Source: Nostoc commune NIES-4072
Lineage (GTDB): Bacteria > Cyanobacteriota > Cyanobacteriia > Cyanobacteriales > Nostocaceae
Direction of reading: 5' to 3'
Assembly (NCBI RefSeq): GCF_003113895.1
Contig: NZ_BDUD01000001.1
Span: 3,996,037-4,060,036, forward strand
Length of the DNA stretch: 64,000 bases
Positions 21,375 to 30,266 of the stretch are shown here, piece by piece (position 1 is the stretch's first letter; each line of letters begins with the position of its first letter). The notes under the pieces were generated by a model, which was not told the DNA's origin, did not search any database, and saw only the letters and a program-made list of their open reading frames with translations. Made by a program: the position numbers and the translations under genes.

Positions 21375-22538
21375 ATGCAGGAAATTTCTTCAAAAGCATC
21401 AACTTCTCCTTTTTCCACAGGTTTACCAGCCTTATATATTATCGGTTTTATTTCCGGTATCTCTATGGGGCTGTTTACTCCCTTTATCTCAACGCTCATG
21501 GCTCAATATCAAGTTAATGATATTTTAATCGGGGCAAATTCTACGGTATTTTTTCTGGCTATAGCTTTGGGAACACCTTTGGTAGCAAAGATATTGCGCC
21601 AATTAGGATTGCGTCAAACTATGACGTTGGGCTTAATACTGATGGCTTTGAGTGCGCCCCTATTTCCTATGACTACACAAGTATCTTTGTGGTTTGTCAT
21701 CCGCGCGGTTATGGGTATTGCTTGCTGTTTTTACTTCGTCTGTGGACAAACTGCACTGAACTACTTTTGCCACGAAGGTAATCGAGCGATCGTTAATGGT
21801 ATATATGCTCTATCTTTTAGTGTCGGATTTGGACTTGGCCCAGTCATCGGTTCTGGACTCTATAACGTTTCCCCCAAATTGACTTTTTTTCTAGGTAGTA
21901 TTTTAGTTTTAAGCGGTGTAGTTGTAGTCTGGATAGGCTTACCTAATAAGTCTGTCAGTTTTCAACCATCGTCGCGTCAAGGGATTTTCAGAAAGCTAAC
22001 ACTTTCTCTCTATGGTGCATTCGCCTTTGGTTTTGCTGAATCTACTATAGTCTCTCTATATCCGGTATATTTATTACGAGAAAAATATAGTGTCGAGCAA
22101 ATAGGTTATACCTTTTCTTTATTCGTAGTTGGAGGTCTTTTGGCTACCGTTCCAGTTACACATTTTGCAGACCGATTTGGCAAATTAAAGATTCTTTTAA
22201 TTAGTGTATGTATTTTAATATTTTCTATTTTGTCTCTTTCCTTCGCTGAAAATACTATGAGTATACAAATATTTGCCTTTACTACTGGAGCTAGCCTGAC
22301 TCCAGTTTTTCCTTTAGCACTGGCACTCATCGGAGATAAGCTTTCCCACAATGAATTATCATCTGGAAGTGCTTTGTTCACAGCCATATATAGCTTTGGA
22401 TGTACTGCTGGGCCTCTACTCTCCTCTCTAGTTATGGAAATTTTTGATAATCGTTACATATTTAGTTTAGTAGTACTATTACTTATATTATTTATACCGC
22501 GAATAGTTAAAGAACAGCCAAAGATGAAGTCTAATTAA
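21375..22538 (+). CDS. MFS exporter, 12 transmembrane helices
   Basis: A 387-residue major facilitator superfamily protein with about twelve hydrophobic helices. It starts with a short polar N-terminus, and the first helix has the ISGISMGLFTPF pattern seen in drug-efflux type MFS. A charged HFADRFGKLK loop between helices 6-7 and 8-9 fits the family motif A. It is co-directional with the PKS-NRPS genes and 129 bp downstream of the last one, so it probably exports the product or an intermediate. No substrate can be read from sequence. I see no T-run hairpin just after its stop. Confidence 0.85.
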   Translation: MQEISSKASTSPFSTGLPALYIIGFISGISMGLFTPFISTLMAQYQVNDILIGANSTVFFLAIALGTPLVAKILRQLGLRQTMTLGLILMALSAPLFPMTTQVSLWFVIRAVMGIACCFYFVCGQTALNYFCHEGNRAIVNGIYALSFSVGFGLGPVIGSGLYNVSPKLTFFLGSILVLSGVVVVWIGLPNKSVSFQPSSRQGIFRKLTLSLYGAFAFGFAESTIVSLYPVYLLREKYSVEQIGYTFSLFVVGGLLATVPVTHFADRFGKLKILLISVCILIFSILSLSFAENTMSIQIFAFTTGASLTPVFPLALALIGDKLSHNELSSGSALFTAIYSFGCTAGPLLSSLVMEIFDNRYIFSLVVLLLILFIPRIVKEQPKMKSN

Positions 22539-23090
22539 GTTATCTATTCCAGACTCAAATCATTGTAAATCATCAATCATCGCTTTCATTGTTACAAGAT
22601 AGACACCTTTATCGCCATCTTTTATCACTCTGGGAAGAGAATAATCAAGGTTCAAAGATGAAGTCAGATTTGGTAAGATAATTAGCGAGGTCTAGCGGCA
22701 AGCCGATGTGCTTCTACGCAACTCAATAAAACTTCAAACAAAAAGGTCAATAAGCAAACTTATATCTCTACAAAAATTTTATATTTTACTCTGAAAAAAG
22801 GAATAAAAGAGACTTATTAGTGTCTCTATATTGAGTACGGTATACTCAAAAAAACTATAGATTATACGAAATATAATCCATTTAATTTTGTTTTGTTTTG
22901 TTAGATTAATATGGTAATATACATCAGTGAAGCGTACAACTTTCTTTTGCAAATTTGCACATTATCACAATTATTTTGGTGACGTTATATTTTTGCACCA
23001 AAGAATACATAATCAAAAACTAAAAAATTGCCAAGAAATAGGCTGATTTACTCTTTTTTCTAGTACTACTTATCGGAGTTAGCTTAACGT
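22539..23090. other. Intergenic region before the PEP-CTERM genes
   Basis: A 552-base AT-rich gap without a plausible gene. It contains an AGAGAC/GTCTCT hairpin near 22808-22827 and a perfect 7-bp hairpin, TTGAGTA/TACTCAA, at 22831-22849. The second is followed by an A-run, not a T-run, so it is not a terminator for + strand transcripts. The stretch 22860-23060 is very A/T-rich and is the likely place for a promoter of the gene at 23091. Confidence 0.4.
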
Positions 23091-24044
23091 ATGCTTAATC
23101 CAACCATTTCTCTACTTATAGGATTTGCAGCTACCGCCGTAATCTCAACACCTATGAATGTTGAAGCTGCGACTTATGACTATAGCAAAGCTAAAAATAT
23201 TCCCGTAAGGCCTATTGCCTCTAACAATATACTCAACCTCTATGGAGATTTATATCAAAATGAGGGATATAATGTTTTTTCTAATGTAGATCCTAATGCC
23301 CCAGATGGAGGTCATTTTGGTATTCGCATTAACCCGATTTACACCTCTTATTATGCAGTAGGTCGCGAAGCAAATCTTAATCCAAGCGGTGCGACTCGTT
23401 CAGCAAGCGTACAGAACATTACAGGTTTCTCTAATCTTTTCAACTACTTAAACAGAAATAATATTTCGCCCAGCAGTATTGGTATCGGCATTTCTCCCAA
23501 AAGTGGTCGAGACGTAACCAAAGCGTGGAACTTAGGTGAAGATATACTTGGTCAAGATTGGTTTTCTAGTCCAGATTCAACTATTGAGGAAGACATTTAT
23601 CGAGCCAATCCAGATGATGTAGAGATATCTCTATCTTATGGAACAACAAAAATAATTGATTTGGGATATTCACCCTTTTACTTTATTTCAGATAACGCTG
23701 GCGGTGTTTTCGCCAATGAAAATTGGAACATCTTTTTAACTCACCCTACTTCACCGAGCAAACTATCTGGCTTAGATCCTTTCTCATCAGGTTTAGCTGA
23801 TGCATTTCTAAAAGATGTGGCTGCTGCTGGTGGAAGTATTCAGTTAGTTTCTGAAGACCAACCAGAAGCTTCTGACATTCTCCCTTTCGCTAATGATAAA
23901 TATCAAGGCTTTCTTTTATCTTTCCCCATAGAAATCAGGGCAGTCAAAAGTGTACCAGAACCTTCTACAGGGTTGGGATTGTTAATGTTGGGAGCTTTAG
24001 TTACAGTTTCACGCAAAATCTCACAGAAACAAAAGCAAGAATAG
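23091..24044 (+). CDS. PEP-CTERM sorting-domain secreted protein (paralogue 1)
   Basis: A 317-residue exported protein. It has an N-terminal signal peptide (about 27 residues, ending near VEAAT) and a C-terminal PEP-CTERM signal: VPEPSTG, a hydrophobic stretch and a basic tail (SRKISQKQKQ). In bacteria with an exosortase system this tail directs processing at the cell surface. The body is not a domain I can name. It is clearly homologous to the protein at 24945-25937, sharing the NPDDVE segment, the AWNLGEDILGQDWF-type segment, and DPF.SGLA.AFL.DVAA.GG near the end. It lies between the assembly-line genes and transposase debris, and no function in the pathway can be assigned. Confidence 0.82.
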   Translation: MLNPTISLLIGFAATAVISTPMNVEAATYDYSKAKNIPVRPIASNNILNLYGDLYQNEGYNVFSNVDPNAPDGGHFGIRINPIYTSYYAVGREANLNPSGATRSASVQNITGFSNLFNYLNRNNISPSSIGIGISPKSGRDVTKAWNLGEDILGQDWFSSPDSTIEEDIYRANPDDVEISLSYGTTKIIDLGYSPFYFISDNAGGVFANENWNIFLTHPTSPSKLSGLDPFSSGLADAFLKDVAAAGGSIQLVSEDQPEASDILPFANDKYQGFLLSFPIEIRAVKSVPEPSTGLGLLMLGALVTVSRKISQKQKQE

Positions 24045-24137
24045 TTCTGATAAAGTGAAACCTACTGTATTATATATTCCCAAAACTTCTTCTCAGGTAT
24101 CGACACAATTGCTCAAACTTTACTCACAGCTTAAATT

Positions 24138-24860
24138 ATGCGTTATCACCTTCTTTCAATACTTCTTGGACTAGCTACTGCCGTCGCAGTCAGTACGCCG
24201 CTAAATGTTCAGGCTCAGTCTAAAATCTATCAATTTGTTGGTGGTAAAGAGAGCGTCAACTTTGATGCAGAGGCACTTGATGTGCTGAAGTCATTAGGCT
24301 TAACTTTGGCTTCAGTAGAAAATACGGCTGTACCAGCTCCGGGTTACACCTATGCGTTTGATGTCATTCCTACGAGTGCTAATTCCAGTGTTCAAAGTAG
24401 TACTTTTACCTTCAATTATGATGATGCCACAAAAGAATTTATTCCAATTAGTGGAACGGTTGATTTAACTGGTAGCTTATTCTTCAACGTAGATAGAACC
24501 AAACTTGCCCTTCCTCCTCAACTAGAGTTGGGAGATTTATCAGCCCAGCCTGCTGTTGACCTTGATGTTATAGATAAGGCAAATACTGGTTTGCCTATAT
24601 TTACTTTGGAGGTATTGGCTCCTCCTAATGTTGACCTGGAAAATCGAACTGTAACGCTCAATTTCAACGCATTGGCATCTCAAGAGTTCAGCGATTTTCT
24701 TGTAGCAGCAGGGGCAAGCCAGCCGATCGCTGGTTTGAAGCTGGGTGAGATTCAAGGCGATAGGAATATTGCTCTAGTTCCTGAACCTGGTACTGTGCTA
24801 GCAATATTAATGGCTGCTAGTTCAGCGCTAGCTTTAGGTAAACGGCATCGAATTATGTAA
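24138..24860 (+). CDS. PEP-CTERM sorting-domain secreted protein (unrelated body)
   Basis: A 240-residue exported protein. The signal peptide MRYHLLSILLGLATAVAVS is very like those of its two neighbours, with a probable cleavage after VQAQ. The C-terminus has VPEPGTVLAILMAASS followed by a basic GKRHR tail, the PEP-CTERM arrangement. The mature part (~190 residues, rich in beta-type sequence) is not one I can name and does not resemble the flanking PEP-CTERM paralogues. The gene lies 93 bp after the first PEP-CTERM gene and 84 bp before the third. The three are therefore probably one transcription unit. Confidence 0.78.
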   Translation: MRYHLLSILLGLATAVAVSTPLNVQAQSKIYQFVGGKESVNFDAEALDVLKSLGLTLASVENTAVPAPGYTYAFDVIPTSANSSVQSSTFTFNYDDATKEFIPISGTVDLTGSLFFNVDRTKLALPPQLELGDLSAQPAVDLDVIDKANTGLPIFTLEVLAPPNVDLENRTVTLNFNALASQEFSDFLVAAGASQPIAGLKLGEIQGDRNIALVPEPGTVLAILMAASSALALGKRHRIM

Positions 24861-24944
24861 CTGCTATTTTTTACAAAGTTAATTTTGTCACAGAAAAAAT
24901 GGCTTTTTATTGTGTAATTGTTTAGTTTTGTTAAAACCTTGCTT

Positions 24945-25937
24945 ATGCGTACTTATTATCTTTCAGCATTTTTAGGACTAACCGGCTCTATTGCAATCGT
25001 TGCACCTTTACCTGTTAAGGCTGCAACTTTCGACTTCGACCAATTGCAATATATTTCATCAAGACCAATCGATTCTGCTTACAGGCTAGATTTATTGGGA
25101 ACCCCATCTGAAAACCAAGGATATCTAGGTTTCTTCAATGCAAATCCTGATGCCCCAGATGCTGGTCATGCAGATATTAGCTTAAATGCCTCAGGTAATG
25201 GCGCTCCTTATTACACGACCGGTCGGCAGGCTAGCCCTCAACTACCTCCAAACGGTGCTACCAGAACAGCAAGCGCGATCGCAATTGCTGGCTTTCCTAG
25301 CCTGAGTAGCTACGTGACGAACAACGCAATTAACCTAAGTGACCTTGGATTTGGGTTTGGACAAAAAAGCGATGTCTACGACGGGCTGCGCCTACGCAAT
25401 CCTACCACTACATGGAATTTGGGCGAGGATAAGCTTGGTCAAGATTGGTTTGCTAGTAAAACTTCAAAGATTGAGGAAAGAATTTATAAAGCTAATCCAG
25501 ATGATGTTGAGCTATTCCTCTCTTATGGGGCAAATAAAATAGTTGATTTGGGTTATTCTAATATTTATTCAGTTCTTGATTACGGTGCTACCACTCAAGT
25601 TATTGATGATATCGATGTTGGTTATACTGACCCAACTCAAGCAACAAAGGTTGCTGGTCTAGACCCCTTTGCAGACGGCTTGGCTAACGCTTTCTTACAA
25701 GATGTTGCAGCTGAGGGTGGTGGTGTCCAAGTATTTATTGAAGACAACCAAGTTGACGACAGTAATGTTGTTTTCGACAACAACGGATTCAATATATTCA
25801 ATCTTCGATTTATAGGGTCTTTGCGAGCAGTTCCTATAGCAGCAGTACCTGAACCCTCTCATGTATTAGGGCTGTTGATGTTTGGAAGTTTAATTGCAGT
25901 TTCTCGTCGGAAAAAGCATAAATCCAGAGTGGGTTAG
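24945..25937 (+). CDS. PEP-CTERM sorting-domain secreted protein (paralogue 2)
   Basis: A 330-residue exported protein from ATG 24945; a TTG 27 bases earlier is less likely because the signal peptide (MRTYYLSAFLGLTGSIAIV) begins at the ATG. The C-terminus has VPEPSHVLGLLMFGS followed by SRRKKHK, a PEP-CTERM sorting signal. The body is a divergent copy of the 23091-24044 protein, with the shared NPDAPDAGH, NGATRTAS, WNLGEDKLGQDWF and NPDDVE segments in the same order. This suggests a local duplication with the unrelated 24138 gene between the copies. Function is unknown. A T-run hairpin downstream probably ends this transcript. Confidence 0.82.
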   Translation: MRTYYLSAFLGLTGSIAIVAPLPVKAATFDFDQLQYISSRPIDSAYRLDLLGTPSENQGYLGFFNANPDAPDAGHADISLNASGNGAPYYTTGRQASPQLPPNGATRTASAIAIAGFPSLSSYVTNNAINLSDLGFGFGQKSDVYDGLRLRNPTTTWNLGEDKLGQDWFASKTSKIEERIYKANPDDVELFLSYGANKIVDLGYSNIYSVLDYGATTQVIDDIDVGYTDPTQATKVAGLDPFADGLANAFLQDVAAEGGGVQVFIEDNQVDDSNVVFDNNGFNIFNLRFIGSLRAVPIAAVPEPSHVLGLLMFGSLIAVSRRKKHKSRVG

Positions 25938-26132
25938 CCCCTTTGGGTAAGTCAAAAGTCAATAATTTTGAACCCCATAAATAAATTGCCCACTTTCGTA
26001 AAACTATCAAATAATAAATAGACTTCTAAAAAAAGGCGTCAGTTAACAGGATTAGCTAAAGGGATGCCCAGCTTCCTTTGTTCTGGAAAACGAACAACTA
26101 GGAGCAAAAGCAGTATGAATTGAACTTTAAAG

Positions 26133-26158
26133 AGAGGAAGCGATCGCCTCCTCTTTTT
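26133..26158 (+). terminator. Probable intrinsic terminator after the PEP-CTERM genes
   Basis: AGAGGA (26133-26138) pairs with TCCTCT (26149-26154), with a HIP1-like GCGATCGC in the loop that can extend the pairing. Five T residues run directly from the stem (26154-26158). The position, 200 bp after the last PEP-CTERM stop and before transposase remnants, fits the end of the + strand transcript. Confidence 0.65.
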
Positions 26159-26288
26159 CGCATATTTAATCGATTATGCTAGATAAAGAACTTTTTTTAT
26201 AGCATCAGCTAATTACCAAGCTTGCTCCAATTAAATCCATAACAATTAAACTTGTAGTCGCCGTTGGTTCTGGGCCCTAGCTATCTAA

Positions 26289-26669
26289 TTGGTATACAAA
26301 GCAGGTAAGCTGAGAAAAGCACCTACCATCGGTAAAAAATTAGTGATAGTAAAGTTGCCTCGCCATCGCCCAGAACGAAAATTCAGTAACGTCAAACGAA
26401 TAATTTTAGAATGTTCGCTCATAGAATGTGTCCATTGTGGGGCAGAATTAGCGTTACGCAGACCAAGGCATATGCGTAAAACCGTTCAAACAATGGATGG
26501 TGCAGTGTTTGTGGCAGGCAAGAGTAAAGAATGTACCAATCCCAGTTGCACACATTTTGGTAAACATTACTACGCTACTGGCGTGCTAAAGTACAGCCTA
26601 CCTTACAGTACCTACGGGCTAGTCCTAACTCTGTTCAATAGTGCCGATGTCTGCTATGGCTGTTGCTAA
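26289..26669 (+). pseudogene. Truncated transposase-like N-terminal fragment with zinc-ribbon cysteines
   Basis: An open frame of 126 residues from a TTG. It has two cysteine pairs (CVHCG and CTNPSC) of zinc-ribbon type and the segment MRKTVQTMDGAVFVAGKSKE. From memory this resembles the start of a large multi-copy cyanobacterial transposase family in which the sequence continues after STYGL. Here the similarity stops at STYGL and a short unrelated tail (VLTLFNSADVCYGCC) leads to a stop. It is most likely the 5' remnant of an insertion sequence. I could not confirm the family. Confidence 0.5.
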
Positions 26670-26753
26670 TTCTATTAGAACATAAACTATAAGAATTCTT
26701 GTAGTCTGTATGACCTCTGACGACTCTCGAATGAACTATGTTGTGGTCTGTTT

Positions 26754-26900
26754 AACCATAAAATCTACCGTCAATACAACATTATTGAGCAGGTTATCAA
26801 CCTGCTCAAACAATTTCACCGCATTGCCACCTGATATGAAAAATTTGCTGCAAATTATACAGCCATAATTATGTTTGTCTCCATTATTTTGTGGTTATAG
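26754..26900 (+). pseudogene. C-terminal remnant of an IS5-type transposase
   Basis: In one frame, 26754-26900 reads as a transposase tail: IIEQVINLLKQFHRIAT, then an in-frame TGA (26832-26834), then YEKFAANYTAIIMF and a hydrophobic end before TAG. The pattern of an E-containing helix, a KQF-RIATRYEK stretch and a hydrophobic tail is typical of the last ~50 residues of IS5-family DDE transposases. The TGA stands where Arg (CGA) would be expected, so one C-to-T change explains it. The rest of the element is missing. It lies 29 bp from the end of the convergent CylK-like gene. Confidence 0.65.
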
Positions 26901-26929
26901 TTTGAAAACACGCCTTAGTTCTAATCATT

Positions 26930-29161
26930 TCAAATGACTATAGTGCCATTATTAACTGCCTCAGTCAAAGCTGCATTAAAAGAACCTTCAGACTGAGAGT
27001 TAAATATGCTGCCAAGACCAGAAACAATCTGTCCATAGTTAAATGCACTGCTACTACTGTTTCTCTGAGCAGAATTAGTACTAATTCCTTGAGTAGGGTT
27101 AAGACCCTCAGCAGGGTTAATCAGGTTATCGCCTTGAGGCAGCCTTTCGCTAGTTACTAAATCATTAGTGATATCAATGGTGGTAATTGGACTAGGATCG
27201 GCAATACTAATGACATCATTTGAACCACCGACAAATTTTTGCAGTTTTCCTTTGTTAATGTCCAATTCCGCCAACCAGCCGTCCACAGCTGAGGTATTAA
27301 CGCCACCACCGTTTCCTAATAAGCCATCAGTAGCTCCAGTCACGTAAAGCTTACCATTTCCGGCAGTAGTAACACCTATAGGGTAGTCAAGATTTTTTTT
27401 GCTTCCAAATTGTTGAATCCACTTGTTGTTGCCATCAGTATCGAATCTTGCCACCCAGGCATTATAAGATTCGTCTTTTTGGCCTTTTCCTAACTTGCCG
27501 TTAGATTCTCCGATGATAAAGATGTTGTCATTTTCATCGATCTGCATGTCGGATAAGAACATGCCATCATCATCTGGAGAACCAAACTGTTTAGCCCACA
27601 CTTGAGAGCCATCTGGGGTAAGTTTACTAATCCAAATATCACGACCCCCGATTCCTTTTTTTCCGACCTTTGTGCCAATATCCCCTGTAGTCCATCCTGT
27701 AACGTAAATATTGCCTTTGCTGTCAGTATCAACACCCCAAGCAAAATCAAGTCCCTGATTTATACTTCCAAGCTGTTGAACCCACTGTATCTCCCCTGCG
27801 GTGTTCACCTTTGACACCCAAGCATCGTACTTCAAAAGTTGCCGTGATGGGTCTGACTCTCTGACTAAGCCCTGAGTCCAACCTACAGCTATGCTGTTGC
27901 CATTATTATCAACGGCAAGGTCATAACATTCATCAAAAAAGGGAGTTATATCAAAAGGAAAGGTCGCTGAAGGATCTTTAATCAAGGTAGTCCACTGCTG
28001 GTTGCCATTGTTGTCAAACTTAGACACCCAGGAATTATCCTGAACGGCAAAATTGAAAATGTCTGTTCTGTCATTGTTATTAATTTCTATTCCTGATACG
28101 TAGACATTGCCTGATGGATCTAGATCTAGGCCAAAGGCTCCACTAGTAAAACCACCAGCACTAAACTGCCTACCCCAAACCTGATTGCCATTGGTGTCAT
28201 ATTTCGCCACCCAAACATCAGCTTCTGTTTGCTTGGTTCCAAACAAGTTACTCGACGTGCCGCCTGCCATGTAGGAGTTACCATCTTTATCTGTAACCAT
28301 CGCAAAGTTAGACTCATCACCAGAAGAGCCAAACTGCCTACCCCAAACCTGGTTGCCATTGCTGTCATATTTGGCTATCCAAGCATCTCCAAAACCCTGA
28401 TTTGTTCCAAACAATGGCCCGGTAGTAGTTCCTGATATATAAACATTGCCAGCAGCATCTGTACCCGTAGCAAGACTCAGATCGTTTCCGGTAGTTCCTA
28501 ATTGCTGAATCTTCTTGTTGAATGTTGGTTTTTTTGGTGGTTTTTCACCGACAAATCGGAAATTATTTGACTTCAAATCTAAGTTGACTTCCGGTTTTGC
28601 AACTACAAAAGTTACAAGGTCAGGTACTCCCTGTTGCAGTGAAAATATGGCTTCTCCAGAAAGAGGTCGTGCGACTCCTGCAATCTGTAATCCATCAATT
28701 TTTACGATTCGATAGTCTTTAGGTTTACCATTTAGCTGGATGACATCATTATTTACACCGAAATCATAAATGACAGCATACTCGTTCAAACCAAGGAAGT
28801 TTGTAGTCAGTAGGGTATCTGGGTTAGAGGTAGTATAGTAAGGCTGATATGTATCACCTAGAACAAATCTGTCTGCCCCTACAGATGGGATATTTCTGTC
28901 TAAGATGAGAAATGGATTACCACCTTGTTGAGCATTCTGAATATTCAGAATAATTTCATACTCTTCTGGAGAGTTGTCAAATATATCGCCGAACAAATAA
29001 TCTACATTTGTTGCTTGAGTCGCGCTTGCAATCGGATTGTCAGGATAAATGGTATCGTTTCCGGCACGACCGAAAAGGGCTTCAGGAGCATTTGTACCTC
29101 CTCCAATAACTAGATCGGCGGCAGGTGTCAATAATGAAATTGCTAATTGTTCATCAGCCAT
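26930..29161 (-). CDS. CylK/BrtB-like alkyl-chloride-using beta-propeller enzyme (copy 1)
   Basis: A 743-residue protein. The N-terminal ~215 residues contain an RTX-like calcium motif (GRAGNDTIYPDNP) and a conserved block (GADRFVLGD, FLGLNEYAVIYDFG). A seven-bladed-propeller-like part (~216-620) follows, built from repeats such as DVWVAKYDTNGNQVWGRQF and GNVYVSG, and then a low-complexity tail. This is the layout of CylK from cylindrocyclophane biosynthesis, which alkylates a resorcinol with a secondary alkyl chloride, and of BrtB, which esterifies carboxylates with alkyl chlorides. A CylC-like halogenase in the same gene set (50448-51845) strongly supports this role. The acceptor nucleophile is unknown. 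Start ATG has AAAGGA upstream. The sequence is closely similar to the next copy, including about 80 bp of leader. Confidence 0.82.
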   Translation of the reverse strand: MADEQLAISLLTPAADLVIGGGTNAPEALFGRAGNDTIYPDNPIASATQATNVDYLFGDIFDNSPEEYEIILNIQNAQQGGNPFLILDRNIPSVGADRFVLGDTYQPYYTTSNPDTLLTTNFLGLNEYAVIYDFGVNNDVIQLNGKPKDYRIVKIDGLQIAGVARPLSGEAIFSLQQGVPDLVTFVVAKPEVNLDLKSNNFRFVGEKPPKKPTFNKKIQQLGTTGNDLSLATGTDAAGNVYISGTTTGPLFGTNQGFGDAWIAKYDSNGNQVWGRQFGSSGDESNFAMVTDKDGNSYMAGGTSSNLFGTKQTEADVWVAKYDTNGNQVWGRQFSAGGFTSGAFGLDLDPSGNVYVSGIEINNNDRTDIFNFAVQDNSWVSKFDNNGNQQWTTLIKDPSATFPFDITPFFDECYDLAVDNNGNSIAVGWTQGLVRESDPSRQLLKYDAWVSKVNTAGEIQWVQQLGSINQGLDFAWGVDTDSKGNIYVTGWTTGDIGTKVGKKGIGGRDIWISKLTPDGSQVWAKQFGSPDDDGMFLSDMQIDENDNIFIIGESNGKLGKGQKDESYNAWVARFDTDGNNKWIQQFGSKKNLDYPIGVTTAGNGKLYVTGATDGLLGNGGGVNTSAVDGWLAELDINKGKLQKFVGGSNDVISIADPSPITTIDITNDLVTSERLPQGDNLINPAEGLNPTQGISTNSAQRNSSSSAFNYGQIVSGLGSIFNSQSEGSFNAALTEAVNNGTIVI

Positions 29162-29844
29162 TGTCTTTAAATCCTTTATTTGAGAAACAATTTAGATTTT
29201 TTCTAGACTCAGTTTCGGACTTGTGACTAATTCCCGTTAGTTGCTATCGAGAGTGCAAGCGCATCTCAAGTACAATAATCCTTTAATAGCAAGGGTTCGG
29301 GCGTTTCATGATTTAGGATATTGTTTCATCACTTTCCTTATCCAGCAAGTGTTTCAGTTTTACGTGCGTTTGCCCTGCTGGTGTTGATGCTCTGGTGGTT
29401 ATATTTATTTATCTCCAAAGAATAATATCTAATAGTTAGGCCAAATAGTAAAGTATTTTTTTTTCGTAAAGGATTTATTTTTGCAAGCTCCTTATTTGGA
29501 CTTTGCAGAAAAAAAAGTTGTTCGCATATAATTTACGTAAACAACTCGAATGATTAATTTTCTTTATAGGTTTATGTCTATTCTATCAAATTTGCTGACC
29601 CTAATAGTCAAAAACTTCTGGAGAGAAAATAATATAAAAAACTATATTTGATACTGACATTACTTCTTGTTAGACTTGAGAAAAAAATTGTTAGTTCTTG
29701 TATTAATTACGCTTCAATGCTTACCTTGAATCTTTTTTAACAGTGAACAGTAAACAGTTATCAGTGATCTATTTATCCCTGGGTTTAAGTCCCCCACCTC
29801 CAGGTGGAATGCGTTGGTGGCGGGTCTAAATCCCCCACCATACG

Positions 29845-29885
29845 CCTGATAACTGATAACTGATAACTGATAACTGATAACTGAT
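29845..29885. repeat. STRR heptamer array (AACTGAT x5)
   Basis: Five exact tandem copies of AACTGAT run from 29851 to 29885, preceded by a partial unit. Just upstream (29783-29840) a short stretch containing CCCCCACC occurs twice in degenerate form. Such short tandemly repeated heptamers are characteristic of heterocystous cyanobacterial genomes. Confidence 0.85.
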
Positions 29886-30061
29886 TTAAAGCCTCGCTTG
29901 ATCAGCAAAGTCAAAAAATTCTTGTTTGCAACCAAGCAGGGAGAAACAAAGTTTTAAATCTTCTCTCATGAGAGTAATAAAAAAGCCTTAATAAGTAGTC
30001 GGACAGAATTAATTACACAATGTCATTGCCAATGAAGTTTTCGCGGTAGCATCTCGTAAAG

Positions 30062-30108
30062 AAGCGGAATGAAGCAATCTCAGCCCTTACGATTGCTTCA
30101 TTCCGCTT
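30062..30108. repeat. Perfect 18-bp stem hairpin
   Basis: AAGCGGAATGAAGCAATC (30062-30079) is followed by an 11-base loop and its exact reverse complement at 30091-30108. No T-run follows on either strand. It is probably a dispersed palindromic repeat rather than a terminator. Confidence 0.8.
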
Positions 30109-30125
30109 GTAATGGTTTAAATCAT

Positions 30126-30260
30126 TAGGACTTACGCACTGTACAAAATAACTACCCTATATATTAACCAATTGTGGGGGTTGAAGTTAAGAGCCTTTAT
30201 AGGCAGAACGAATTGAACGCCTAACTAAATTCATTCACTTCTGTCAATGCGTAAGTCCTA
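30126..30260. mobile_element. MITE-like insertion with 13-bp inverted repeats and ATCAT target duplication
   Basis: TAGGACTTACGCA at 30126-30138 is the exact reverse complement of TGCGTAAGTCCTA at 30248-30260. The element is flanked on both sides by the direct repeat ATCAT (30121-30125 and 30261-30265). It is 135 bp long and has no coding capacity. It lies a few bases from the stop of CylK-like copy 2. The sequence after the right repeat (ATCATTTCAAAT) is also found just after copy 1, which marks the pre-insertion context. Confidence 0.75.
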
Positions 30261-30266
30261 ATCATT

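Larger units (their letters stand above)
29162..30266. other. Repeat-rich spacer between the two CylK-like genes
   Basis: This 1.1 kb spacer carries no credible gene. Its first ~80 bases, the leader of copy 1, closely resemble the leader of copy 2 (32784-32865), so the duplication included upstream sequence. It then holds a STRR block, a long hairpin and a MITE-like insertion, listed separately. The open frame over the STRR block encodes SVISYQ repeats and is not a gene. Confidence 0.6.

Noticed and set aside
1..22538. Heterocyst glycolipid (hgl) synthase cluster
   Set aside because: PfaD-like and PKS genes suggest it at first, but the hybrid PKS-NRPS with an A domain and the cMT-containing module do not match the hgl gene order I know.
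22831..22849. Possible terminator after the MFS gene
   Set aside because: The hairpin is followed by an A-run, not a T-run, on the + strand, and it is ~290 bp from the stop.
29714..29935. Open frame with SVISYQ repeats
   Set aside because: It is the translation of an AACTGAT STRR array, with no start signal or conserved domain.
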